From the NCBI GenBank assembly GCA_016903675.1, contig JADQBA010000013.1, positions 48,262-112,261 on the forward strand: 64,000 nt of DNA, in the 5' to 3' direction. Of this stretch, positions 1-7,326 are shown piece after piece. The position numbers were made by a program, and so were the translations under genes. Each line of letters begins with the position of its first letter. Positions within the stretch are counted from its first letter, which is position 1. The notes beneath the pieces are model-generated. The model worked only from the letters and a program-made list of their open reading frames with translations, was not told the DNA's origin and ran no database searches. Source of the stretch: Stigonema ocellatum SAG 48.90 = DSM 106950. Lineage in GTDB: Bacteria; Cyanobacteriota; Cyanobacteriia; Cyanobacteriales; Nostocaceae.

Positions 1-2116
1 AATGCATGTGGTGCGTGGCTTCATCAAACTTAGCTTGATCGGCAAGCGATATTCCCAGAGATTCCAGCCATTTACGTAACCAATCAGCGACCTCAGCTAA
101 TGCCCTTGCCTCATTTTCGGCACTCAGTAGGGTAAAGGCAAGGTCTGAAAGTTCTCCTCCCTTCCGGCGATTAAGGGGAACTTGCAAAAATCCCTCTAGT
201 GTTTGCATGATTTTTTTCCGGTACTGGCGTTCCTCTTCAGGAGGTAAACCAGCCTCAATCCGCTTGCGTCTTTCCTGACTGCGTTTGGCACGGGTGAGTT
301 TTGGAGATGGTTCGTTATCTTCTGTTTCCGGCGTTTCCAAAATGTCGCGGATGATATGGGCGAAAAGGGAACGACCTGTAAAGGGGTTTTGTCCCAACCA
401 TTCCACAAGTTTTGGGTGGTTGTAGAGTCGAGGGAGAATCAGGTCGGTGGCAATTTGAGCGTAATCGTTGGCTCTTTTTGCTGTTGCAACAAGTTCAGCA
501 GCCATGCTGCGACGGTCGGAATTATAAATAGACGTGGCAAATTTCAGCCCCAGCTTATTTAATAATGAGTTTCCAGAGGCATCGACTAAAACTTCATCTG
601 GGGCGCAAGCTTCGTCAAACTGCACCTGTACCCTGTCAGCTTCGTCAACAAAAAGAAAGTCGCATTCCCGGTAAACAGCTTCAGCGAAAGTCAGTTTTTC
701 TGCAAAAACTTGCGCGGGAACGCGGGTATGAATGAAGCTAGCTGGGGTTAACACCCATACCAAAGCTGTGGCAATATCTCGTTCTAATTGGTGACGCGGA
801 CATTTGTAATACAAGGGACAGGTATATTTATCTTCTGTCTCACCCCCCTCCAAAGCATCCAATTCCTCATCATCATCTTCAATATTGAAGTTGTCATTCT
901 TGGCAGTAGTGGTTTGTTTTTGGTAAAGATTGTGACAAGGTTCTTCGCCAAACTCCCACTTATCCTCTGATTGCACCAACGCTAATAAGGGGCAGACTGG
1001 ACTAAACCAACGCCATGACGGATGCGTTGCTCCTTTTTCTATTTCCTCACCCTTGGTAGCCAAAATTGGTTCGTAGACTTTTTCTAGATGTTGTGAGCGG
1101 TTGCTGCTTCCCAGTACGGGAGCAGCAGAAATCTCCAATCCGTCTCGAAAAAGCGAGGCGAGGCGCACTGCTGCGACAACATCATTTACTAGCAATGCAC
1201 AGCGATACCCCTGTTTAGAGAAGTGATAAGTTAGCACTTGAAGGAGTGTCGTTTTGCCAACATTTAATAAACCAACAATGTGAACAAGTTGCTCTAACCT
1301 AATTTCTGCGTCTAGTTGGGAAGGTTGGAAATCATCTGTTGATGCGTCGTATAGCCTGAGGGCGATTTCTTTTAGGCGATCGTGATAATTTTCTGGCTCG
1401 TACCCTACTTCTGCCAGTTTTGTATCCATTTTCTGGGCATCTTGCAGCAACTGCTCTAGGGTGACGGTCTGATAGGGATTTGCACTGGTGCGCGTGCGTC
1501 GGAAAGATATCTGCGGTGAGGGTGCTAAATTAGCAACAGCTTCAGGGATATTGATGGGAACCTCTACTGGAGTGTGACCTTTGTGGGAAACTTTGGCATA
1601 CCAGTACCCAGAACTTGCTAGTTTGACTTTTCGTTTTTTATGTTGTGGGGTTGTTGATAAAGTCTGGCGATATAGCTGCAAGCGTTGTGGGTAGGTGCTA
1701 GACGGAATCAATTTGGGAACATTACTGGTGTCTGTTAAGCTGAATATTCTGATAATTTCAGGCAGCTTAATGTATTCGCTCAAAGAACGTTCCCACTGTC
1801 TTCCTTTGCAACGCACAAGATAAAAACGGGCCAGTTGTGCAAGCTGCCAATTTTTTTCATTTTCCAGCGCTTTGACCGGGAAGCGATATCCTAACAGTAA
1901 AGCCGATACGGAAGTAGCGGGTTCTTCTGGAGCTATCTCCGTCAATAAAGCCAACCCCAATTCCACCTCCGCAATGAGCAGGGCAAGACGGGCTATTTCT
2001 CGCTGCTGGGCGCTTTGGTCTGCATCTTGTAAATTCTCCTCGACATAATGCTTTAAATCCTGCGATTTGCGAAGGGCTTCGCGCAGCGGTTTCCCCCATT
2101 TAGAAATGTCACGCAT
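1..2116 (-). CDS. DinG/XPD-like Fe-S helicase, cut by left edge; probable pPIWI_RE-system helicase
   Basis: The frame is open from ATG at 2116 to the left edge (about 705 codons), so the C-terminus lies outside the window. Visible are a Walker A motif (GLLNVGKTT, about residues 282-290), a Walker B motif (DFLFVDEAD, 486-494) and, between them, cysteines 375, 394, 433 and 439, the layout of iron-sulphur helicases of the XPD/DinG group. A very acidic stretch lies near 412-427. The start overlaps the upstream nuclease-like gene by eight bases (ATGCGTGA), so the two are probably translationally coupled. Known: pPIWI_RE conflict systems pair a DinG-type helicase and a REase with a prokaryotic PIWI protein. 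Inference: the PIWI gene would be expected just beyond position 1. The helicase fold is well supported, the system assignment less so. Confidence 0.65.
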   Translation of the reverse strand, partial: MRDISKWGKPLREALRKSQDLKHYVEENLQDADQSAQQREIARLALLIAEVELGLALLTEIAPEEPATSVSALLLGYRFPVKALENEKNWQLAQLARFYLVRCKGRQWERSLSEYIKLPEIIRIFSLTDTSNVPKLIPSSTYPQRLQLYRQTLSTTPQHKKRKVKLASSGYWYAKVSHKGHTPVEVPINIPEAVANLAPSPQISFRRTRTSANPYQTVTLEQLLQDAQKMDTKLAEVGYEPENYHDRLKEIALRLYDASTDDFQPSQLDAEIRLEQLVHIVGLLNVGKTTLLQVLTYHFSKQGYRCALLVNDVVAAVRLASLFRDGLEISAAPVLGSSNRSQHLEKVYEPILATKGEEIEKGATHPSWRWFSPVCPLLALVQSEDKWEFGEEPCHNLYQKQTTTAKNDNFNIEDDDEELDALEGGETEDKYTCPLYYKCPRHQLERDIATALVWVLTPASFIHTRVPAQVFAEKLTFAEAVYRECDFLFVDEADRVQVQFDEACAPDEVLVDASGNSLLNKLGLKFATSIYNSDRRSMAAELVATAKRANDYAQIATDLILPRLYNHPKLVEWLGQNPFTGRSLFAHIIRDILETPETEDNEPSPKLTRAKRSQERRKRIEAGLPPEEERQYRKKIMQTLEGFLQVPLNRRKGGELSDLAFTLLSAENEARALAEVADWLRKWLESLGISLADQAKFDEATHHMH

Positions 2117-3422
2117 TGTTTTTCTTCTCCAGATTTTTTTGAGCCAGGAGGACAATTTCGCTAACCAGCCTCAAGCGCACACCGCCTAATTCTGGTTCGA
2201 GTCTTTGCCGTTCTACCCTGATTCGCAGTATGTCTTCTCGTTCTGAAGGAAAAACAACGAAGGTTTCAGTTGTATCAAAACGGTACTCTACTTTTTTCAA
2301 ACGTTCTTCATCCAAGTAAGACCAATCTTTGACATCAATTGCCCACCGAACTTTCTTGCTAAACTCCACAAGTAGGTCAAATTCATCAATTTCCGGCCAG
2401 AGAGTGACGCGCACTCCCATCTTTGTAAGGGTTTCTGCAAGATGAATTTCCCAGAGTCCTGGTAACGTGCCGTAGCGATGCACGCCTGGAGTAACAGCTT
2501 TCCAAGTTTCTGCTTCATGCTTGGGAACTGGCGGTAGGGGTGGAAGGCTGTCTTTAGCACTCAGTTGTTCGCAGGTCATGTTGCGACAGCGATAAGTCTC
2601 ATCTTGGCGACGGCGCATGACATACTTGCAGCGCGGGCAGAAGTGATAAATATTGTCACCTGCTAAATCACTCAAATCGACGTAGATTTGCAGCAAAAAG
2701 TCGCGCAGGGGTCTAAGTTGGGTTGAAGACAAAAGGCGGCGGTATTCAGGGTAAGGAAGAACTGGACGCTCAATAATCAACTTCCGCAAGGCGCGATAGT
2801 GTTCTTCTAGCTGGTTTGCCCGACAGTATTCCAAGACATCGTGCAGGATTTTCTCTTGCACCTGCATTTCTACATCAGAACCCGTAACTCGCCACTGTAG
2901 GGCAAAGTCGGAAACTAACCCATCTTCTATGAGGGTGACTTCCGGTGAAAGATGTTTAATCTCGGCTGCTGGTTTCCACTCAACAACTGATTTTTTTGTC
3001 CAGTTAAAAAATTCTGGGAGGTTTGAGGGGGCTTCCTCATCTCCTTGTAGCAAAGACGTTAAGTACATTCTGGACATTCCGACGCGGAGGGCTTTGGGGA
3101 TATTTGAACGCTCTTGTGGTTCTCGTTTTTCCCACTCTGCCAAGCCAGTCGCCAAATACCGCAATGTTTCCGTTACGGGTATTTGCGAACCGGGTTCAAC
3201 TTCCGGTACGTTTGTGAGCAAGCGAAGACTGCGGGCTGTGTTATCCTCCCATTCTACGTCGATCCCTCGCATTTTCTGCAACCAACGTTGCAGCGTTGCT
3301 CTCTGTCGGGGTTGCATTCCCAGTTCTACACACAACTCTTCCAAGGTGGGTGCCTGTTTGTGGATGCGAAACCATTCCCGCAGCGCTTCCAAGATTTTGT
3401 CTCGATGTCTAGTGACTTTCAT
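2109..3422 (-). CDS. LexA-type wHTH, zinc-ribbon and REase-fold nuclease, pPIWI_RE-associated type
   Basis: This is a 437-residue protein. The N-terminus (about 5-65) looks like a LexA-type winged helix. A zinc ribbon has cysteines 262, 265, 279 and 284. The C-terminal third carries a restriction-endonuclease pattern: Glu325, Asp349 in EFDLLVEF, and Asp363-Val-Lys365 in WAIDVKDW, matching the E/D...DxK active site. The start is placed at 3422 because AGGAGG lies about seven bases upstream; the longer frame from 3467 would begin upstream of the likely -10 box. Its stop overlaps the helicase start. Known: REases with an N-terminal HTH accompany pPIWI_RE systems. Inference: a DNA-targeting effector or guide-processing partner of the operon. 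An alternative is a generic nuclease of another defence system. Confidence 0.68.
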   Translation of the reverse strand: MKVTRHRDKILEALREWFRIHKQAPTLEELCVELGMQPRQRATLQRWLQKMRGIDVEWEDNTARSLRLLTNVPEVEPGSQIPVTETLRYLATGLAEWEKREPQERSNIPKALRVGMSRMYLTSLLQGDEEAPSNLPEFFNWTKKSVVEWKPAAEIKHLSPEVTLIEDGLVSDFALQWRVTGSDVEMQVQEKILHDVLEYCRANQLEEHYRALRKLIIERPVLPYPEYRRLLSSTQLRPLRDFLLQIYVDLSDLAGDNIYHFCPRCKYVMRRRQDETYRCRNMTCEQLSAKDSLPPLPPVPKHEAETWKAVTPGVHRYGTLPGLWEIHLAETLTKMGVRVTLWPEIDEFDLLVEFSKKVRWAIDVKDWSYLDEERLKKVEYRFDTTETFVVFPSEREDILRIRVERQRLEPELGGVRLRLVSEIVLLAQKNLEKKNNA

Positions 3423-3453
3423 CGGTCTCCCTCCTACGTGTGAGGTTTGACTA

Positions 3454-3522
3454 ATTCTGACACCCACTTCACTTATATGTCAACAAAATTTTTCAATGTT
3501 TCACTAATGTTTCCTATGTTTC
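3454..3522 (-). promoter_or_regulatory. Probable promoter and triple-iteron operator of the nuclease/helicase operon
   Basis: On the minus strand a perfect -35 TTGACA (3478-3483) is followed after 18 bases by CAGAAT (3454-3459), placing transcription just ahead of the start at 3422. Directly upstream of the -35 are three copies of ATGTTTC (plus-strand reading: 3496-3502, 3507-3513, 3516-3522) spaced 11 and 9 bases, about one helical turn each. Such phased repeats are typical of regulator binding. The operon's own HTH protein is a candidate ligand, which is inference. Confidence 0.45.
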
Positions 3523-3737
3523 CAAAAAAAGGCAAGCTAACCTAAAAATATTTAACCTTTGGCTTTTTCTGCCTAGCAGATCCAAGTCAACATGTGATAC
3601 GCTTGTACTAATAAAAGGCGGTATAGGCTTTCAACGTTTACTGCTTGCCCACTTACAAAACATTAAGCATTTGGCTGTTTGTCTCAGACAACCAGTGCTT
3701 CTTAAACGCCCTCTCAGTCTAGCAATTGAGGTGAGTC

Positions 3738-4136
3738 ATGACTGATAATTTCGACAAATCAAACTCAGAACTTTATCAAACTGCTGAAGATTTGTTAACA
3801 CGAGCCGAATCGCAGCTGACTGCTAACCAAAGACGCCAACACATCCGTAAAATGACTCCTGTTTGGGGGTGGCTTCATATCACCCAAGGCATGGAGAGGT
3901 ATCAAGTTTTAGGCGATAACTGGCAAAAAGTAACTGAGCCGGAGATTTTACAGCTTGTCGAGAAATGTGAATTCACCGAACTAGATGATATGTCAGAAAA
4001 CAGTAATGTTAAAGCAGGGCAGATGTTCGACATCGGGCTAAACGGTTGGTGGGGCAGCGAGATAAAAGCTTGTAAATTTGGTAACACAGAGACAGATGGC
4101 ATACTGTTCTTCATCGCCAAACATCGCCAAGATTAA
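3738..4136 (+). CDS. Hypothetical protein, 132 aa
   Basis: I do not recognise this family. A ribosome site (GAGGTGAG) precedes the ATG by a few bases. The protein is soluble-looking and acidic: a helical N-terminus (about 1-45), a Trp-rich middle (VWGWLHITQG, near 42-51) and a C-terminal part with GLNGWWGSE. There is no signal peptide or membrane segment. It is divergent from the nuclease/helicase operon, and the 315-base gap between them holds that operon's promoter. It may belong to the defence island, but nothing in the sequence shows a function. Confidence 0.6.
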   Translation: MTDNFDKSNSELYQTAEDLLTRAESQLTANQRRQHIRKMTPVWGWLHITQGMERYQVLGDNWQKVTEPEILQLVEKCEFTELDDMSENSNVKAGQMFDIGLNGWWGSEIKACKFGNTETDGILFFIAKHRQD

Positions 4137-4189
4137 CCAATACAGCGAACAAAAGAATAACTCCCCATTGTTACAACTACCGGATCTAC

Positions 4190-4325
4190 GACCGGTTCTC
4201 ATCCGAATCACATACAATTTTATCTGCGTTCATCTGCGTACCCTACGGGAAGCAGCCCTTGGGGCGTCTACATCTGCGGTTCCTTAAATCCTTGATGTAT
4301 GGTACCCAATTGAAAAGTGCTATAG
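4190..4325. repeat. Degenerate copy of the TATAGCG MITE-like family
   Basis: The stretch contains ATCTGCGTTCATCTGCG and ends in TTGAAAAGTGCTATAG. The same internal phrase and terminus occur in the better preserved copies at 53710-53872 and 53964-54060. The left terminus is eroded. It occupies the gap between the 132-aa gene and the BrxL-like remnant; I see no gene here. Confidence 0.5.
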
Positions 4326-4400
4326 TCCTTAGAAAATAAGGACTAAAGTCCTTACTACGAACTTATTTGGCAGTTTGCCTAATTAAGGGAGAAAGACGAT

Positions 4401-5031
4401 TCACTTTACCTCAACGTAAATTTCTCTCCCAAGTTGTCTGAATTCATCATCAAGATAATATAGGGAGTTACGGATTGCTTGGCGTAGTCTCCTGGCTGGT
4501 TCCAAGCAATCACGCTGGTAGTCCATTAATGTTAATTCCAAATGGGGGTAAAGAATTTTTAGAAAACCCGATGCTGATTTAAGGATGGCATTTTGGTCAC
4601 GAACAGGGGCGTTTTTATCAAATAGAGTATGCTGCTGTACATAGGACATGAAGCGATTGTCTTGGCGCAAAGATAGCAATGCTTCACCAAAGAAATCCAT
4701 TTTTAAACCAACTTGAGAAGCGGTCATTTCTCTTTGAAACTTAGGAATTTCCCAACCAGGGATGATGCCAGCCAAACGGTCTAGTAATGCGGTTTCAGCA
4801 AAAAACTTAGGTAAAGGTATGGAGACGTTGAACTTTGTAGAGATGTTGCCAATCCCTTTGGGTGTGGTGCAGTTTGTCAAACTGTTCTGTGTCCCAGCAG
4901 TAAAGCCTGTGTTTACCCTTCTCTAAGTCTTGGCGCATCTCAGCTATGCGACTATCTGGATAATGTTTTCCCATACCCATTTTCGAGAAAGCTGTTTTCA
5001 TCTTATTTTTCCAAGCAGAATTACTTGGCAA
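4401..5031 (-). pseudogene. Remnant of a BrxL/Lon-like ATPase (frameshifted, N-terminus missing)
   Basis: The downstream frame (4401-about 4930) contains LLDRLAGIIPGWEIPKFQ, then VRDQNAILKSASGFLKILYP and a C-terminal helix. From memory this matches the C-terminal region of Lon-related BrxL proteins (phage-exclusion BREX systems), where the phrase DRxxxxxPGWExPK is characteristic. A second minus-strand frame (4807-5031) overlaps it; joining EMRQDLEKGK from one frame to VNTGFTAGTQNSL from the other near 4930 gives a continuous protein, implying a frameshift. The Walker A and N-terminal domain are absent, and no other BREX gene is visible, so this looks like a dead relic. The upstream 74-codon segment is not itself recognised. 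Confidence 0.55.
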
Positions 5032-5405
5032 AAGTTGCGTATACAGACTCCACTTTGCGTACTCTGTTTTAGTGGGTAGGATGCTGAATCGAGTAGATAG
5101 CGACGAGTACCAGCATTGATGGTCATTTCATCGCTTTCAGATAATCTTCGTGTTCTTCGTGCCTTCGCGGTTTAAAAAGATTATTGAACCACGAAGACGC
5201 GAAGTACACGTTCGCGCAGCGTCTCCCCTTGGGAGAAGAAGAACCAAGTCTTTCGACTTGCACCTTGAAAGGGCTGTAATATTATGACTTACACACTGTA
5301 CAAATACGCTATAATGTGCATCAACTCTAAACAGAAAGTAGGACGTGATACACGTAATAGTCTGACTGTCAATGCGTAAGTTCTGAACTAATGCATAGCG
5401 AGTTC
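5032..5405. repeat. Intergenic region with dispersed cyanobacterial repeats
   Basis: This holds an inverted repeat built on CTTCGTG...CTTCGCGGTTT and its near-complement GAACCACGAAGACGCGAAG (about 5146-5206), followed by a copy of GTTCGCGCAGCGTCTCCCC (5210-5234). The first is repeated near 58237-58276; the second also occurs at 40575, 47634 and 53789. A 91-codon minus frame runs through the repeats but has no family features, so I see no gene. Confidence 0.6.
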
Positions 5406-5741
5406 TCAACATTGAGCAAATGACGTGTACTGTCTAAGTTCAGGCGCTTGGTACTCTAAAACAATGTCCCATTGAGGAATCCCTTTCTCGATCAGAATAT
5501 TGGCAATTCCCTCTTCAGTCGGATCGCTGTGGACGTAAACTTTTTCATCCTGAATTGATAGATGCAAAGAAGTATAAATTCTACGATGACGACTATCCCA
5601 TCCAGTCTGAATCACTTGATAGTGGCGCGAGGCTGGATCGACAATGCAGAACGTTTGAGCATCTTGCATTTGCAGATACAGATTATAGAGATCGTGGATG
5701 GTTTGTTGAACGATTTGTGTATATTGCTCTACTCGATTCAT
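5406..5741 (-). CDS. xisI: XisI family protein (fdxN-element excision controlling factor), orphan
   Basis: This is 111 residues, the usual XisI size. The pattern HYQVIQTGWDSRHRRIYTS in the middle, then IQDEKVYVHSD, EEGIANILIEKGIP and a C-terminal DIVLEYQAPELRQYTSFA is the XisI signature I know from Nostocales. In Anabaena XisI works with XisH and XisF in excising the fdxN element during heterocyst differentiation. XisI copies are, however, abundant in cyanobacteria and usually follow xisH. Here no xisH precedes it (the 275 bases upstream have no gene), so it is an orphan and its present role is unclear. Confidence 0.85.
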   Translation of the reverse strand: MNRVEQYTQIVQQTIHDLYNLYLQMQDAQTFCIVDPASRHYQVIQTGWDSRHRRIYTSLHLSIQDEKVYVHSDPTEEGIANILIEKGIPQWDIVLEYQAPELRQYTSFAQC

Positions 5742-6016
5742 TGTTCAATTCCGTAGTTTTTAGCAGGTGTTAGCGATCGCTAATTAGAATCAACTTAAAG
5801 GCGATCAATGCTTGTGTGACAGTAATTCCATAATAACAACGCACCTTTACACTACCCAATTTAGTGTGCATATAGTTTATTCTATGAGGATAATTTTGTC
5901 TAATTAGCGCTATTGGTGACAGAAATCTTTACAGTCTAATCAGAGTTTTCACCATACTAGACAATGAACTGTTTAGTAGACAATTATGAACAATCCAGTG
6001 AAAAAGAGCGCTTAGT

Positions 6017-6622
6017 ATGGTGAACAACAGCCACAATTTGAACGGCAGTATGGTGAACAACGGCCACAATTTGAACGGCTGTACAGTGAACAACGGTCAC
6101 AATTTGAACGGCTGTACAGTGAACAACGAGGAAAGTTTGACCGATAGTACGGTGAAAAACGGCCACAATTTGAACAGCACTGCACTGAACAACAGCCACA
6201 ATTTGAATAGCACTACACCGAACAACGGTGACAATTTGACCGACTGTACGGCGAACAACGGTGACAATTTGACCGACTGTACGGTGAACAACGGTGACAA
6301 TTTGAACGGCTGTATGGTGAACAACGGCGACAATTTGACCGACTGTATGGTGAACAACGGCGACAATTTGAACGGCTGTATGGTGAACAACGGTGACAAT
6401 TTGACCGACTGTATGGTGAACAACGGCGACAATTTGACCGACTGTATGGTGAACAACGGCGACAATTTGACCGACTGTATGGTGAACAACGGCGACAATT
6501 TGACCGACTGTATGGTGAACAACGGCGACAATTTGACCGACTGTACGGCGGACAATGGCGACAATTTGACCGGCTGTACGGCGGACAGTACGGCGAACAA
6601 CGAGGAAAGTTTGACCGATGAT
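6017..6622. repeat. 33-bp tandem repeat array, about 18 units
   Basis: About 18 consecutive 33-base units (core GGTGAACAACGGCGACAATT then TGACCGACTGTAT) run from 6017, with sequence-identical units in the middle and diverged ones at both ends, and a 12-base insertion before the last unit. Since 33 is divisible by three, frames stay open: the plus strand reads 11-residue units (NNGDNLTDCMV) from 6017 to 6790, and two minus frames are also open (5984-6646, 6097-6600). No start-site support or family match decides which, if any, is translated. There are no unique spacers, so this is not CRISPR. Confidence 0.85.
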
Positions 6623-6760
6623 TTCGGGATGTCTCGTCCTCGCCATATCAGATTAAGAAAACAAAAGTGTAGAATTAATTATGAGTGTCCTGATTACCCC
6701 TGCCCAAACTACTCGTGCTGTCAGGACTTGGGTATTAGCGCTCGTCACTCCTCCAGAAAA

Positions 6761-6862
6761 GAGGCTTTTTCCGTTCAGCGACAAGCTTAACCACACCAAC
6801 CCCGTAAATTTTTACAGGTTTTTTGAAACAACGGTTGAAATTTTCGGATTCTTCAATCGAGT
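6761..6862. repeat. 102-bp dispersed repeat, copy 1
   Basis: This begins GAGGCTTTTTCCG and ends CAATCGAGT. It matches 19174-19275 over all 102 bases with only three differences that I count. It overlaps the last codons of the DUF433 gene, and copy 2 sits just beyond the stop of a VapC remnant. On the minus strand the repeat has an open frame. Its nature is unknown. Confidence 0.8.
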
Positions 6863-7170
6863 AACGAGTTGAGCCAGTCACGCACTTCTCCTTTAGTAAT
6901 GCGAGTTGAGGATTGGGACGTACAAGCATCCTTCAACACTTCATACATGACAGCCTCATAGGTGGGGTTGTCACGCTCTATCACATCAAGCAGTGCCGCT
7001 TTGAGATCATCTGCCTCAAGATCGGGCATTTCTTCCAAGATTTGTTCGGCACTAAGTTCAGCCACAAACAAGTCCAGTACATCGGACACCCGAATTCTCA
7101 TGCCCCGAATGCAAGGGCGACCACCACACTGTTTGGGATTAACTGTAATTCTTCTAAGTAAATCTGACAT
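6853..7170 (-). CDS. DUF433 (VapB45-like) antitoxin with C-terminal extension
   Basis: The first 65 residues carry the DUF433 signature: ITVNPKQCGGRPCIRGMRI, then VSDVLDLFVAELSAEQI and a Pro-Asp-Leu turn before DLKAALLD. Typical DUF433 proteins are 75-80 residues; this has 105, with an added tail ending GEVRDWLNSLLD. The family normally acts as antitoxin to a PIN-like DUF5615 toxin encoded just downstream. Here downstream lies only the dispersed 102-bp repeat and the 33-bp array, so the toxin is missing. The tail may be native or a read-through into foreign sequence, since its last codons lie within the 102-bp repeat. Confidence 0.75.
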   Translation of the reverse strand: MSDLLRRITVNPKQCGGRPCIRGMRIRVSDVLDLFVAELSAEQILEEMPDLEADDLKAALLDVIERDNPTYEAVMYEVLKDACTSQSSTRITKGEVRDWLNSLLD

Positions 7171-7229
7171 CCGGTTTCACTCCATAATAGATCCTTGTCC
7201 CAGTATGGGTAAGTTGAATACTACTTGCC

Positions 7230-7301
7230 CTACTCCTTACTAGGAATCGGTTGAATTGGCATCACATTATCATACATTTGCCAATCATCCATATCATCCA
7301 T
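7230..7301 (-). CDS. Putative 23-aa acidic peptide
   Basis: A short frame, MDDMDDWQMYDNVMPIQPI followed by PSKE, starts ten bases after a full GGAGGT ribosome site, which is stronger than most in this window. It lies 25 bases downstream of the XRE-HNH gene on the same strand and upstream of the DUF433 gene. There is no known family. It could be a genuine small protein or the leftover start of a deleted gene. Confidence 0.35.
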   Translation of the reverse strand: MDDMDDWQMYDNVMPIQPIPSKE

Positions 7302-7326
7302 AATTTATTTAACCTCCAGTAAATGA

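Noticed and set aside
5137..5412. 91-codon minus-strand ORF
   Set aside because: It is composed of repeat sequence also found elsewhere in the window.
6017..6622. CRISPR array
   Set aside because: Units of 33 bases follow each other with no unique spacers, and no cas gene is near.
6017..6790. Real protein-coding gene of 257 codons over the tandem array
   Set aside because: Frames are open on both strands because of the 33-base period; no ribosome site or family match singles out this one, so I list only the repeat.
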